Below are positions 35,225 through 44,702 of a DNA stretch of 64,000 bases, piece by piece (within the stretch, counting starts at the first letter, position 1; every line of letters begins with the position of its first letter). The notes beneath the pieces were generated by a model. The model did not search any database. It was not told where the DNA came from and saw only the letters and a program-made list of their open reading frames with translations. The DNA is from Rhodanobacteraceae bacterium (GTDB lineage: Bacteria; Pseudomonadota; Gammaproteobacteria; Xanthomonadales; Rhodanobacteraceae), in assembly GCA_016790075.1 (NCBI GenBank), contig JAEUPP010000080.1:1-64000 (forward strand), written 5' to 3'. The position numbers and the translations under genes are program-made.

Positions 35225-36925
35225 TCAGCTCGCTTGCCGCCTGCGACTGAGCTGCAACCACCAGAGCAAGACAGCCGGCACCAGCCAGGCCAGAAACCAG
35301 GGCCAGCGCGGGCCGGGCACGGGTGCGGGTGCTGTGTCCCGGGCCTCACTCAGCAGAGCGTGTGTCGCGGCGGCGGTCTGGGCCAGATGCAAGGTCCTCG
35401 CTTCATCCGCGGCACGCACGAAAAAGCGTGACTGTCCCGACTCGGTCTGCAGCGTGTGCCAGCCGGACTCGCGTGGCCAGAACCCGCCGCACCAGCGTTC
35501 GTCGCGGCCACGCCTTACCGATAGCCCGCTGGCCTCGCCGGATGGGGCGATGACGAGCAGGCGCTGTTCGTGGGCACACAGTTCCATGCGTTCGTGCTGC
35601 CAGCTCAGCGCCGGTGCCGCCGGTGGCGGCGTCTGACGTGGGCGGGCAAGACCGTCGACTATGCGCGCCCACAGCGCATCGTGCAGCGCGGCCTGGCCGC
35701 TGAGCACCAACGTGCGGGTGTCGTACAGCCAGCTGATGCCCAGGCGTCCCAGGCCGCGATTGTGCGCCACGGCAAGCGCCGTGCCGGCGTCATCGCGCGC
35801 CAGTACCAGGTTGGCGTCGCCGACTGCGCGCAGCGGCAGTCGTTGCAGCGCGGCGCCAGCGTCCGCGGCCTCGCCGCTGAGGCGAAAATCCGGCGCACTA
35901 TCGGCGGACTCCAATGGCAGGCCGAGTTCATGCCACTGGGTGATCAGTGCGACTGGTGGCGGGCTGTCCAGACGCAGCAGCAGGCCCAGGCCGGCATCGA
36001 CGGCGGCGAGCAGGCGTGTGCGGGCCGCTGTGTCCAGCTGCGACCAGGCGCGCTCGTCAATGATGATGGCGTCGGTCGCGGCCAGCGCCGCCTCCGCCAA
36101 CGATGCCTCGCCACGCTGCTGCACCACACCGCGGCTCAGGCTGATGCGTGCGTCGACGGCATGGCCCGCATCAAGCGCCCAACGCTGCAGATATTTCAGA
36201 TCCGCATTCGGGCCGCCGGCGAGCAAGAGCAGGTTCAGGGCTACGCCATCGCGTACCGAAATCGGCACGGTAATGCGCTCGACCTCGGCGCCGGCTGCAT
36301 CGAGCAGACTCAGTTCTGCGTTTACTTCGGCCGCTCGCGGCGCAAACAGCGTAAAGGCAAAGCGGCCGTCCTCGTCGAGCGCGACCGGCTCGCGGCGGCG
36401 GCCGCCGGGTTCGTGCAATGCAATGCGCAAACCGTCTGGCTGCACGACGTTGCCACGCAGCGTGAACGCGTGTCCGGCGCGCAGATCATCGGGCAGTTCA
36501 ATGGCGGCAATGCCGCGTGGCAGCGGCGTGGCATCGAAGCGCAGACCGTGTCCGCGTGCCGCATCGCGATCGGCTGCATTCAGGCCATAGCCGATCACCT
36601 GAATCGTGCTGACGGCCGGATGGCGCCGCAGCGCGGTCGCGAGATCTGGCGCGCGGCTTATGCTGGCGGGGGCACTGCTGCCGGGTAGCGCTATGGTATC
36701 CGCGTCGGATGGTACGACTGCCGTCGCGCCTGCGGTCAGTACCTGTAATGGCTTTTTGTCTACAAGTGCAATAGGTGGATAAAGTGTCAAATACAGCAGT
36801 CCGCAGAAGGCGGCTGCGGCGGCGATGCCGAGCAGGCGGCGGCCGCCACGGTGCTGCAAAGCTTCGGCCAGGCCGAGCAGCGCAGCAACGGCGAGGGCGG
36901 CGTAGACAACGTGTTCTGTCGTCAT
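35225..36925 (-). CDS. Large membrane protein of the MoxR/BatA operon
   Basis: A 566-aa protein with two hydrophobic segments near the N-terminus (about 6-22 and 30-48), a long periplasmic-type middle and one C-terminal membrane segment (FLAWLVPAVLLWWLQL) followed by a basic tail. The middle contains a Rossmann-like part (LNLLLLAGGPNADLKYLQRWALDAGH, then AIIIDERAW and LGLLLRLDSPPPVALITQW) as seen in glutamine-amidotransferase-like membrane proteins of MoxR clusters. It overlaps the DUF4175-like gene by four bases and is the last gene of the run. The function is unknown. Confidence 0.75.
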   Translation of the reverse strand: MTTEHVVYAALAVAALLGLAEALQHRGGRRLLGIAAAAAFCGLLYLTLYPPIALVDKKPLQVLTAGATAVVPSDADTIALPGSSAPASISRAPDLATALRRHPAVSTIQVIGYGLNAADRDAARGHGLRFDATPLPRGIAAIELPDDLRAGHAFTLRGNVVQPDGLRIALHEPGGRRREPVALDEDGRFAFTLFAPRAAEVNAELSLLDAAGAEVERITVPISVRDGVALNLLLLAGGPNADLKYLQRWALDAGHAVDARISLSRGVVQQRGEASLAEAALAATDAIIIDERAWSQLDTAARTRLLAAVDAGLGLLLRLDSPPPVALITQWHELGLPLESADSAPDFRLSGEAADAGAALQRLPLRAVGDANLVLARDDAGTALAVAHNRGLGRLGISWLYDTRTLVLSGQAALHDALWARIVDGLARPRQTPPPAAPALSWQHERMELCAHEQRLLVIAPSGEASGLSVRRGRDERWCGGFWPRESGWHTLQTESGQSRFFVRAADEARTLHLAQTAAATHALLSEARDTAPAPVPGPRWPWFLAWLVPAVLLWWLQLSRRRQAS

Positions 36926-39108
36926 GGAGTCGCCTTTGTCGCGGGCAGCGACTCAAGATAGGCGCGACCGGTCGAGCCGATCGCGCTACGGCCGCTCGAC
37001 GCGGCGCTGGCGCGCGGTAACAGCGGCCATAGCCGTGTGCGCAGCGCGGTCAGGCAGGTGCTGCAGGCCGGATCGCGGCGCAGGTTGTCCGCCGCGGCGG
37101 CCAGATCCAATGTGTCGGTGGCCTGGCTGCCGCGGCGGCGCAGCCAGCTATCCCAGCGCGACCAATCCGGCACGGTCTCAGCGCGCAGGTTGTGCCAGAC
37201 CGCATCGAGGTCGGCATCAGCCGGCGCCGCCGCCGCCGCGGGACTCAAGCTGTCGCGCAGTCCAGCGCGCTCGCCGCTGAGGCGACGCGCTTCGTCCACC
37301 GGAGGCAGCTCCAGGCCGACACGCGCGAGATAGATACGTGTCGCCTGCTGCACCTGCTTGATCCGCTCCAGCGCCTTGTACTCGTAGGGCAGGGCCTTGG
37401 CCGGCCGGCCGCTGCGCAGCTCGAGTTCGGCTTGCCACATCTGCTCCAATGCAGCCCGCAGAATCTCCTTGGTTTCCGGGTCGAGCAGCGTAGCGGCCTC
37501 GGCAATGTCATGGGTATGGCCATACTCCGCGAGCACGTTGCCGGCGTCGCCAAAGCGTGTGGGCGCGGTCGGCGTCGCGTGGTCGTGGCCGTCGTCGGGT
37601 GCGTGTCCGCTATTGCTGCTATCGGCGGATTCGGATTCACCAGGTGGGTGCCCCGGTTCCGGTTGATCCCCAGCTGATGGTGGGTGTCCTCGTTCGGGCG
37701 GGTGTTCTTGGCCGCCTCCCTGGCCGCTGCTTTCAAATTCCTCGCCGAGGAACTGGCCGTAGCGCAGGCGAAGAATTTTCTGATCGACGCCGAGGGCGTC
37801 GGATTTGGCGAGGAAGCGCTCTGGGGCGAGCCGGGTCTGTTCGGCGACCAGGGCTTCGGTGTCGATGATGATTTGACGCTGGCTGCGGAAGAAGGCCGGC
37901 ATGGCAGTGCGCACCAGTCCTTCCATGCCGACGCTGTCATCGGCCAGCGGTGCTGGCAATCGCAGCAGGTAACTGGCGCTGCGGCTGAGCTGCGGTTGTG
38001 GCGTGCGTGTATCGCGGATATCGAAACGTGCGATCAGTTCGTCTCCGGGGGCGAGTGCGAAGCGGCTCAGCTCGATGCGGTGACGGTAGCGCCGCTGGCG
38101 TACATCGCCCTCGCCGCGCAGGCGCTGGTTCTGCTGTCGGACCTGGATGTTCTCGCCGCTGCCCTGCGCGTGGGTGATCTCCAGCGTGGCCTCGCCCAGC
38201 GCGTAGTCGTCGCTGGCGCGGATCTCGAATTCCCAGCTGCTCTGTCCTGGTGCAAGCGTGCTCAAGGTCTTGTCGGGTACATCGACGTGAATCTGCGGCG
38301 GCTGGTCCGCGATCAGGTCCAAACGGTAGCGCCGGTCGTCCGCAAGCGCTGTATCGGCATCGATCTCGATGCGATAGAGCATGGCTGAGGTAAGCGTGGT
38401 GCTTGCGGTCCAGCGCTCGTTGTCGCGCACGAGTTCGATGCTCTGGCCATCGTGGAAACGCACACGCACTGCGCGTGGTGTGGGAGCGAAGACGAGCTGC
38501 CACTGCAGGCGGCTGCCTTCGGGCACGTGCGCGTCCAGCGTTTCGCGGTGTTCAGGGGCGAGGCCGGTATAAGGCGGCGGGGTAAGGTCCAGGCGTGCGT
38601 GGATTAGCGACACCGGTAGCGCGGGCGCCGCAGTTTGCGCAGGGACTGCCGCAGCGCTGCCAGGTTCGGGCATTGTCCGCCATAGGCTCAGCAGCAAGGT
38701 AATCGCAGCGAGCGCAAGACTAGCGGTGAGAGCTGCGACCGGCATGCGCGGCCGCAGATCCGGCAGCCCGTCAGCGAGGCGCTTGCGCAGGCGCAGCTGC
38801 TGCAGTTGTGCCAGTGGCGGCAATGTCGCCGAGTCGCTGAGCAGCAGCGTTGCACTGTCTTCAAAGCGGCGATCGGCAGTGTCGAGCGCGCGCAGGTACC
38901 AGCGCAGGTCGTGGCGGCGCTGGTCGGCATGAGCCCAGAGCAGGCCCGCGATAGCGGCCACGATCAGCAGAACCGCTGCCGCCGGGGGGCCTAGCTGAAC
39001 CCGTAGTAGCCAGCCCAGTGCGAGCACGGGCGCTAGCCCCAGGGCCAGCGCGATCAGACACCGCCGCTGTTGAACACTGCGCAATGCGGCCGTGAGCCTG
39101 TCACTCAT
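36922..39108 (-). CDS. DUF4175-like membrane protein of the MoxR operon
   Basis: A 728-aa protein with two hydrophobic N-terminal segments (about 18-60), a third near 125-140, then a large soluble part. The beta-rich section with DLTPPPYTGLAP and ASDDYALGEATLEI resembles DUF4175-type proteins found with MoxR ATPases. A low-complexity His/Pro/Glu/Ser-rich linker spans about residues 470-520, and helical segments follow. It overlaps both neighbours by four bases (ATGA). Its role is unknown, probably part of an envelope complex assembled by the MoxR ATPase. Confidence 0.75.
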   Translation of the reverse strand: MSDRLTAALRSVQQRRCLIALALGLAPVLALGWLLRVQLGPPAAAVLLIVAAIAGLLWAHADQRRHDLRWYLRALDTADRRFEDSATLLLSDSATLPPLAQLQQLRLRKRLADGLPDLRPRMPVAALTASLALAAITLLLSLWRTMPEPGSAAAVPAQTAAPALPVSLIHARLDLTPPPYTGLAPEHRETLDAHVPEGSRLQWQLVFAPTPRAVRVRFHDGQSIELVRDNERWTASTTLTSAMLYRIEIDADTALADDRRYRLDLIADQPPQIHVDVPDKTLSTLAPGQSSWEFEIRASDDYALGEATLEITHAQGSGENIQVRQQNQRLRGEGDVRQRRYRHRIELSRFALAPGDELIARFDIRDTRTPQPQLSRSASYLLRLPAPLADDSVGMEGLVRTAMPAFFRSQRQIIIDTEALVAEQTRLAPERFLAKSDALGVDQKILRLRYGQFLGEEFESSGQGGGQEHPPERGHPPSAGDQPEPGHPPGESESADSSNSGHAPDDGHDHATPTAPTRFGDAGNVLAEYGHTHDIAEAATLLDPETKEILRAALEQMWQAELELRSGRPAKALPYEYKALERIKQVQQATRIYLARVGLELPPVDEARRLSGERAGLRDSLSPAAAAAPADADLDAVWHNLRAETVPDWSRWDSWLRRRGSQATDTLDLAAAADNLRRDPACSTCLTALRTRLWPLLPRASAASSGRSAIGSTGRAYLESLPATKATP

Positions 39109-40253
39109 GGGTGCTGCCTCGTGGCAAGCAGGGACAGCAGGCGTTCGGCCACGGCCAGCAGGGCGATAAGCACAATCAGCGCTGAAGCAACCGGACGCGG
39201 CGCGGCATCGGCGCGCTGCGCCGTAGCTGACGGCTGCATCGCTGCGGCACTCGCACGGTCCGGTGGTGGTTCTGCCGGGTGCAATTGAGAAAAAAGCAAG
39301 ACCGGGAAATCCGCCTCAAGCACAACGGGCAGGCTCGCCGGTGCGATAGCCGCGGCAAAACGCAGCAGACGGCCGCGCCCGCGTACCTCGCTGCGCAGCA
39401 GAGCCTGGCCCTGGGGGTCGCGCGCGACCACCTCGCCACGATCGTAAGGCGCTGCGCCGACCAACGCGGTGCCGCCGTCCTCGACCCAGCGCAGCAGCGC
39501 CGCCGAAGGTTCATGGTTCAACCAGAATACGTAGTCCGTGCCCGGCGCGACCGGTGCAGAACTGGTGTCGACAGTCAGCTGATAACGCGCGACGCCGGCA
39601 TGGTCGAAGGCAGCGACGGCTGCCCGCAGGTAGGCAGCGGCCGTGTCGTCCCCGTTGGGCCGTAGCGATATCTGCTGCACCGGTGGCGACGCGACTGAAG
39701 GCGCAGCCGCGGTAGCGTCGGGCACGATGCGCCAGTCGGCCTCGCGGCTCAACTGAATCGCCGCGCCGTCGAGTCCGCGCAATTGCGCGGGCACGACTAC
39801 ATGCAATCGGGTCCCCGGCGGGAGTTCGGCGTCGAGTTCACGCAGCAGGCTGGCGGTGGCGGTGGCTTCAGCGGAGGCTGGTGTGGACAGCAGCGGAAAA
39901 CCTGGTTGCAGCCAGCGCCAATCAGCACCGTCTGCATCGAGTGCAGCGCGCGCGTGCGCAGGATCCACGCCTGGCACGACGGCGACCAGACTGGCTGCAG
40001 CGGCCTGCTCGCCTCGGCGTACGGGGGCTGCAATCAGCAGCGCGATGGTGGCGATGAGCAGAATGCGCAGCAGCAGCAGCAGCCAATGTTCAAACCGCAG
40101 CCGTTTGCGTGGGCGGGCCGGCCCGCGCACCCAGCGCAGAGCGGCGAAGGGGGTGGGCCTGTGTTCCTGGCGCCGCCTCAAATGCAGCAGCAGCGGCACA
40201 ATCACGGCCGCCAGCGCCGACAGACCCAGCGGTAGCAGCAGGCCGAAGCTCAT
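39105..40253 (-). CDS. BatA-like membrane protein (TIGR02226 N-terminus)
   Basis: A 382-aa protein with the two-membrane-segment N-terminus typical of BatA-like proteins: LLLPLGLSALAAVIVPLLLHL, RFEHWLLLLLRILLIATIALLIAAP. The rest is a soluble domain with no visible metal-binding MIDAS motif, ending in a third membrane segment (ASALIVLIALLAVAERLLSLL). It overlaps the DUF58 gene and the DUF4175-like gene by four bases each. In MoxR systems such proteins act with DUF58 partners at the membrane; details are unknown. Confidence 0.82.
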   Translation of the reverse strand: MSFGLLLPLGLSALAAVIVPLLLHLRRRQEHRPTPFAALRWVRGPARPRKRLRFEHWLLLLLRILLIATIALLIAAPVRRGEQAAAASLVAVVPGVDPAHARAALDADGADWRWLQPGFPLLSTPASAEATATASLLRELDAELPPGTRLHVVVPAQLRGLDGAAIQLSREADWRIVPDATAAAPSVASPPVQQISLRPNGDDTAAAYLRAAVAAFDHAGVARYQLTVDTSSAPVAPGTDYVFWLNHEPSAALLRWVEDGGTALVGAAPYDRGEVVARDPQGQALLRSEVRGRGRLLRFAAAIAPASLPVVLEADFPVLLFSQLHPAEPPPDRASAAAMQPSATAQRADAAPRPVASALIVLIALLAVAERLLSLLATRQHP

Positions 40254-41146
40254 GCCAGTTCCGTACCGGGCCGTGTGCCGAATAGCTGGCGCAGGACGGC
40301 GTCAGCCGGCTGATCGAGATAGTGCGAAGCGAGGCGTATGCCGCTGGCGCTCAGTCGTGAATGCAGCGCCTGCTGCGCCTGCGCGAACGCCTGCAGATAG
40401 GCGGTGCGAGCGGCCGGCGCATCACTCAGCAGTTCTTGTCCATTTTCCACATCGATAAAAAGACGATTGTCTTGGAACGGGAAGTCGCGTTCCTCGGCGG
40501 TCAGTAACTGGATCACCGCGACTTCGCGCCGGGCCGCGGCCAGGCGTTCGGCCAGTGCGACAGCGGTTTCGTCGAATACATCGCTGAGCAGCAGCACCAG
40601 CGATGCCGGAGCGATACGCTCCCACAGCGGCAGCAGCGCTGCCTGTTCCGGCCAGCAGCCCGCGGCATGCCAGCTCTGCAGCGCCTGCACGCAACGGTCG
40701 CGCTGGCGCGGCCCGCTGCCTATCGCGACCGGCGCCAGGGTTTGCGTCGATAAAGCCGCGATGCCGAAGTGGTCGCCCTGGCGCAATGCAAGTTCGATCG
40801 CACAGGCAGCAAGTGTGCGTGCAGCGTCCAGCCGACTGAACGACGGCTGCGCGGCGTCGCACTGCGCCATCGACGCGCTGGTATCGACCAGCACCCATAG
40901 CGCCAGCGGCGAATCGCGCTCGGATTCGCGGACGAAATAACGGTCGGAACGCGCATACAGCTTCCAGTCGACGCGGCGTGGTTCGTCGCCGGGTGCATAG
41001 GCGCGATACTGCGCAAACTCGAGCCCGACCCCGCGGCTGCGGCTGCTGTGCTGGCCCAGTCCTTGCGCCGCGCTGGCGCGGCGCTGTACGAGTCGCAGGT
41101 CGCGCAAGCGTGCGCGCAGTGCGGGCGGTATGAGTTCGCGCGTCAT
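40250..41146 (-). CDS. DUF58 domain protein
   Basis: A 298-aa soluble protein with the DUF58 signature GVGLEFAQYRAYAPGDEPRRVDW and, after it, a von Willebrand A-like segment (LWVLVDTSASMA). DUF58 proteins accompany MoxR ATPases and are thought to recruit or present substrates to them. The ATG at 41146 is 91 bases after the moxR stop; the gene overlaps the BatA-like gene by four bases. Confidence 0.9.
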   Translation of the reverse strand: MTRELIPPALRARLRDLRLVQRRASAAQGLGQHSSRSRGVGLEFAQYRAYAPGDEPRRVDWKLYARSDRYFVRESERDSPLALWVLVDTSASMAQCDAAQPSFSRLDAARTLAACAIELALRQGDHFGIAALSTQTLAPVAIGSGPRQRDRCVQALQSWHAAGCWPEQAALLPLWERIAPASLVLLLSDVFDETAVALAERLAAARREVAVIQLLTAEERDFPFQDNRLFIDVENGQELLSDAPAARTAYLQAFAQAQQALHSRLSASGIRLASHYLDQPADAVLRQLFGTRPGTELA

Positions 41147-41237
41147 ACGTCGACGCGTCGAGGCTCGAGGCTGGCCTTGGCGGCACGGCTGTTACCGCGG
41201 CATGCGCGCCGTCTGGCTGAACAGGACATGGCAGGCA

Positions 41238-42233
41238 TCAGCGGGGAAACTCCACGCCGTCGAGCACCGCGGCGACGACGTCATCGGTGCTGCGGCGTTC
41301 CGCTTCGGCGGCAAATGACAGCAGCAGGCGATGGCGCATGACCGGTGCGGCCAGCGCGCGCACGTCCTCGCGGGTTGCGGCGAGACGGCCATGCAGCAGT
41401 GCGCGTGCCTTGCTGGCAAGCACCAGGGATTGCCCGGCGCGTGGCCCGGCGCCCCAGCGCACCCATTCCCGCACCAGCGCCAGGGGCGAGGTCTGTGGCC
41501 GCGTCGCGCGCACCAGGCGCGTGATCCAGGTCAGCACCTCCTCGCCAACAGTCACGTCGCGTACAAGCTGCTGCAGGGCGATGAGTTCGCCGGCACTCAT
41601 GACCGCGCGGACCGCAGCTGCAGCCTGGCCGGTGGTTTGCACCAGGATCGCCCGCTCCTCGGCTTCATCCGGATAATCGACGCGTACATGCAGGAGGAAG
41701 CGGTCCAGCTGCGCTTCCGGCAGCGGATAGGTACCTGCCTGTTCCAGCGGATTCTGGGTCGCGAGCACGAAGAACGGTTGCGGCAGCGCGTGGGTGATGC
41801 CGGCATAGCTGACGGTGCGCTCCTGCATCGCTTCGAGCAGCGCAGCCTGAGTCTTGGGCGGAGTGCGATTGAGTTCGTCAGCAAGCAGCAGGCTGGTGAA
41901 AATGGGGCCGCGCTGGAACTTGAAATGACGCCGCCCGGTGCCGTGATCCTCTTCGAGTATTTCAGTACCCAGGATGTCGCTGGGCATCAGGTCCGGGGTG
42001 AACTGGATACGATGGAAATCCACCTGCAGGGCCTGGCCCAGACTGCGCACGAGCAGGGTCTTGCCTAGCCCCGGAACACCTTCCAGCAGGCAGTGTCCAC
42101 CGGCCAGCAGCGCGGTCAGCAACTGCTCGACCACGTCGTGCTGACCGACAATGGCGGCGCCTATCGCCTCACGCAGGGTCTGCAGGCGATCGAGCTGCGC
42201 TTGCAGGGACTGTTCGGTAAGCGTCTCGCTCAT
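41238..42233 (-). CDS. MoxR family AAA ATPase
   Basis: A 331-aa AAA+ chaperone-type ATPase. Walker A is GVPGLGKT near residue 57-64, Walker [10 protein letters not shown] near 115-123, and sensor 1 [25 protein letters not shown] follows. The C-terminal lid ends in the usual helical bundle. MoxR proteins remodel or insert metal into partner proteins that often carry von Willebrand A domains. Here it is encoded with DUF58, BatA-like and DUF4159 proteins and with TldD/TldE further upstream, so it probably works on an envelope complex. Confidence 0.93.
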   Translation of the reverse strand: MSETLTEQSLQAQLDRLQTLREAIGAAIVGQHDVVEQLLTALLAGGHCLLEGVPGLGKTLLVRSLGQALQVDFHRIQFTPDLMPSDILGTEILEEDHGTGRRHFKFQRGPIFTSLLLADELNRTPPKTQAALLEAMQERTVSYAGITHALPQPFFVLATQNPLEQAGTYPLPEAQLDRFLLHVRVDYPDEAEERAILVQTTGQAAAAVRAVMSAGELIALQQLVRDVTVGEEVLTWITRLVRATRPQTSPLALVREWVRWGAGPRAGQSLVLASKARALLHGRLAATREDVRALAAPVMRHRLLLSFAAEAERRSTDDVVAAVLDGVEFPR

Positions 42234-42370
42234 GCGTCGGTATCCGTTATCGGGTTTGCGCGCCAGCTACCGGCACGTATACGTGTTGATGCTGATTGTG
42301 CGTCGGCACGCTGCGGTGGCAGCACTGCCATTGGTTTGGTTCGCGAACGTGGTTACAAATTCGGGAGTTG

Positions 42371-42456
42371 CAGGGTGGGCTTCAGCCCACCGTCGTGACG
42401 GTCAATCTGCTGCAGCGCTTGATGCGGTGCGACGGTGGGCTGAAGCCCACCCTACG
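42371..42456. repeat. REPIN-like inverted pair of palindromic elements
   Basis: Two copies of a palindromic core GTGGGCTTCAGCCCAC with the same flanks (AGGG before it, CCGTCG after it) face each other 42 bases apart, within the 240-base gap between the DUF4159 and moxR genes. The pair can fold into one long hairpin. This is the architecture of REP doublets (REPIN/BIME) mobilised by RAYT transposases; no RAYT gene is in the window. Confidence 0.85.
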
Positions 42457-42473
42457 ACGGCTTGCAACAGCCC

Positions 42474-43172
42474 TCAGGCAGTCAACGCATAGATCACGAT
42501 ATTGACTGCGAACTTCGTATTGTCCTCGGCGAGCCAGCGCTTGTTGCGCCAGTCGTAGTCCCACTCGCAGCCGTAGTCCTTGTTGCTGTAGAGGACTCCG
42601 AGGCGGCCGTCGATGGTTATGCCGCGCAGATAGTCGTGGACGAGGTCGTCACCCCAGCCGTTGAGCTCGAAACTGGTTGCGGGTGGCCCGTCGAAATGGA
42701 AGAAACTGCGGTAGATCGGGTGTTGTCTGGGCAACTTCTTCAGCGCATCCGCACCGAAGATCTGCGCCATCTGAGCCTCGAACGACTTGGCGAACAGGCC
42801 GTCGATATCGTGATTGCAGTCGTCGACGAAGACGAAGCCGCCGTTGCGCACATAGCGTTCAAAATTCCGCTTCTCATCGGGATTGAATTCAACCAGCTTG
42901 TGGCCGGCGAGGTAGCAGAAGCTGGCCTGCAGCATGCGCGGATCGGCCAGCGGCAGCACCTGTTCCACCGGGTCCACGCGCAAGGTCGTGTACTGGATCA
43001 GCGCATCGATCAGATTCGAGGGCATGCGCTGGTCGACGTCCCAGTCGCCGGACTCGTACATAAGACGCGTAAAGCGGAAATCGTAGTGCTTGCCCGCCGC
43101 CCGCAGCCGTGGCGCGGCGACGGCTGCCGCTCCGGCAGCAAGCATCAGGCGCAGGAATTCAGCGCGTGTCAT
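42474..43172 (-). CDS. DUF4159 domain protein, exported
   Basis: A 232-aa protein. The chosen ATG at 43172 gives a leader TRAEFLRLMLAAGAAAVAAPRLRA, which resembles a Tat signal but has a single Arg. The mature domain is DUF4159: FRFTRLMYESGDWDVD, LADPRMLQASFCYLAGHKLVEFN, YVRNGGFVFVDDCNHD and a C-terminal LGVLYSNKDYGCEWDYDWRNKRW. The fold is probably related to class I glutamine amidotransferases, without the catalytic Cys. It lies between TldE and MoxR on the same strand. The function is unknown; DUF4159 genes commonly occur in MoxR clusters. Confidence 0.85.
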   Translation of the reverse strand: MTRAEFLRLMLAAGAAAVAAPRLRAAGKHYDFRFTRLMYESGDWDVDQRMPSNLIDALIQYTTLRVDPVEQVLPLADPRMLQASFCYLAGHKLVEFNPDEKRNFERYVRNGGFVFVDDCNHDIDGLFAKSFEAQMAQIFGADALKKLPRQHPIYRSFFHFDGPPATSFELNGWGDDLVHDYLRGITIDGRLGVLYSNKDYGCEWDYDWRNKRWLAEDNTKFAVNIVIYALTA

Positions 43173-43343
43173 ACCCGTCTTCTGCAAGGCCCTAACCACT
43201 GCCGCCGGCCGGGTTTGTTCGCGTGCTGCCTGTGCCCACAGCCCGGCAGACAGCGTTATCGCAGCTGTCTGCCGGCGGCCTGATGCAGAGGGAGGCGGCA
43301 ATCAAGACCTGTCTCTATCCTTGTGGAGAAATTCCGGCCTGCG

Positions 43344-44684
43344 CTACACCGCGTCCGACAGCGAGGTGAAGGTAAAGTCGCGGATCTTCATCGGCGGAAT
43401 CATCATGATGAACGGCGATTCGTCGTCTCCGACACGTACGGGCTTGCCCAGCTCCTCGATGTTGTTGAGCATGATCACCGGCGATTCATTGAAGCGGAAA
43501 TTCTTGATCGGGTATTTGATCTCGCCGTTTTCGATATAGAACGTGCCGTCGCGGGTAAGCCCGGTCAGCAGCACGGTCTGTGGATCGACCAGGCGTATGT
43601 ACCAGGTGCGGGTAACGAGTATGCCCTTCTTGGTGCTCTTGACCAGGTCCATGGTCGACTTGTCGCCGCCGATCATGATCAGGTTGCCCGGCTGGCCCTG
43701 CGCCTTCTTGTTTTTCTGCGTCGCCCAGTAGCGGGAATACTGCAAGTACTCGACCTTGCCCTTGTCGATGATGGTGACGCGCTCGCGCGGCAGGCCGTCA
43801 TTCTGCACATCAAACGGGGCGACGGCGGCAGCTGCATCCCAGGGATCGCTGTAAATCGTTACGCGCTCATCGAATAGTTTTTCCCCGACCTTGTTGCCGC
43901 CGCCCTTCTTCGACAGGAAGCTGCGCCCTTCGTCGGACTGGCGCGCATCGAAGCCGAACATCATGAACGAGATCAGGCCTGCCGTCGCCGCCGGTTCAAG
44001 GATGACGGTGTACTTGCCCGGCTCCAGCGCCTTGGCGTCGACCGAGCGCTTGGCCTTGTCCATGGCAATAGCGATTTCCTGCTTCGCGTCGAAGGTGTCG
44101 ATGTCGGCGACGTTGCGCGCGACCCAGCCGGAACCGCGACCGTCCTCGGTGCGCACCGTGCAGGTGAAATCAGCTCCCGTCGACTTGTTGTAGGCGAAGT
44201 TGCCCTTGCTGTTGGCGATGGCGACAAAGCTCTGCGTGTCAGCCAGAAAACCGGCCGCGATGAGTTTCTCCTTCTTGCACGGCTCTATGCAGGCAGCCGC
44301 GACGTCGGCGCGATACTCTGGCGTGATTGCCGCGGTCTTGGCGTTGAAGGTGGCGCTGGCCTTGTAGTCCTGCTTGTCCAGCGCCGGCATGAATTCGGGA
44401 TTTTCCGGTGCGAGCTTGGCCAGCTCTTCGGCGCGGCGCACGACTTTTTCCAGCGAGGCATCGTCGAATTCATTGATCGTCGCCGTGCCCACGCGCTTGC
44501 CGTAGGCGACCTGCACGCCGAGTTGCATGTCGTCCACGATTCCGCTGGTTGACACGCTGTTCAGGGCGTAACGGATGTTGCCGGTGACAGAACCCGAGAG
44601 CTGCGCGCTGCACTCGTCCGCCTTGGACAGCTTGACGACTTTTTCCAGGATGGCCTTGGCTTCCTGCTCGGTGAGAATACCCAT
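43344..44684 (-). CDS. TldE/PmbA family protein
   Basis: A 446-aa member of the TldD/PmbA family, without the HExxxH zinc motif, so it corresponds to the non-catalytic partner (TldE/PmbA) of the heterodimer. Family features include GNIRYALNSVSTSGIVDDMQLGVQVAYG and the C-terminal TGLTRDGTFYIENGEIKYPIKNFRFNES. No signal peptide is present. It starts 18 bases after the TldD gene. In E. coli TldD and TldE together form a cytoplasmic metalloprotease that trims peptides such as microcin B17 precursor. Confidence 0.88.
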   Translation of the reverse strand: MGILTEQEAKAILEKVVKLSKADECSAQLSGSVTGNIRYALNSVSTSGIVDDMQLGVQVAYGKRVGTATINEFDDASLEKVVRRAEELAKLAPENPEFMPALDKQDYKASATFNAKTAAITPEYRADVAAACIEPCKKEKLIAAGFLADTQSFVAIANSKGNFAYNKSTGADFTCTVRTEDGRGSGWVARNVADIDTFDAKQEIAIAMDKAKRSVDAKALEPGKYTVILEPAATAGLISFMMFGFDARQSDEGRSFLSKKGGGNKVGEKLFDERVTIYSDPWDAAAAVAPFDVQNDGLPRERVTIIDKGKVEYLQYSRYWATQKNKKAQGQPGNLIMIGGDKSTMDLVKSTKKGILVTRTWYIRLVDPQTVLLTGLTRDGTFYIENGEIKYPIKNFRFNESPVIMLNNIEELGKPVRVGDDESPFIMMIPPMKIRDFTFTSLSDAV

Positions 44685-44702
44685 GATCAGTTCTCCTGCG
44701 GA

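Noticed and set aside
35570-36688. 372-codon plus-strand frame opposite the MoxR-operon membrane protein
   Set aside because: The minus-strand gene has membrane segments and four-base overlap with its neighbour; the plus frame has neither a start signal nor a recognisable domain.
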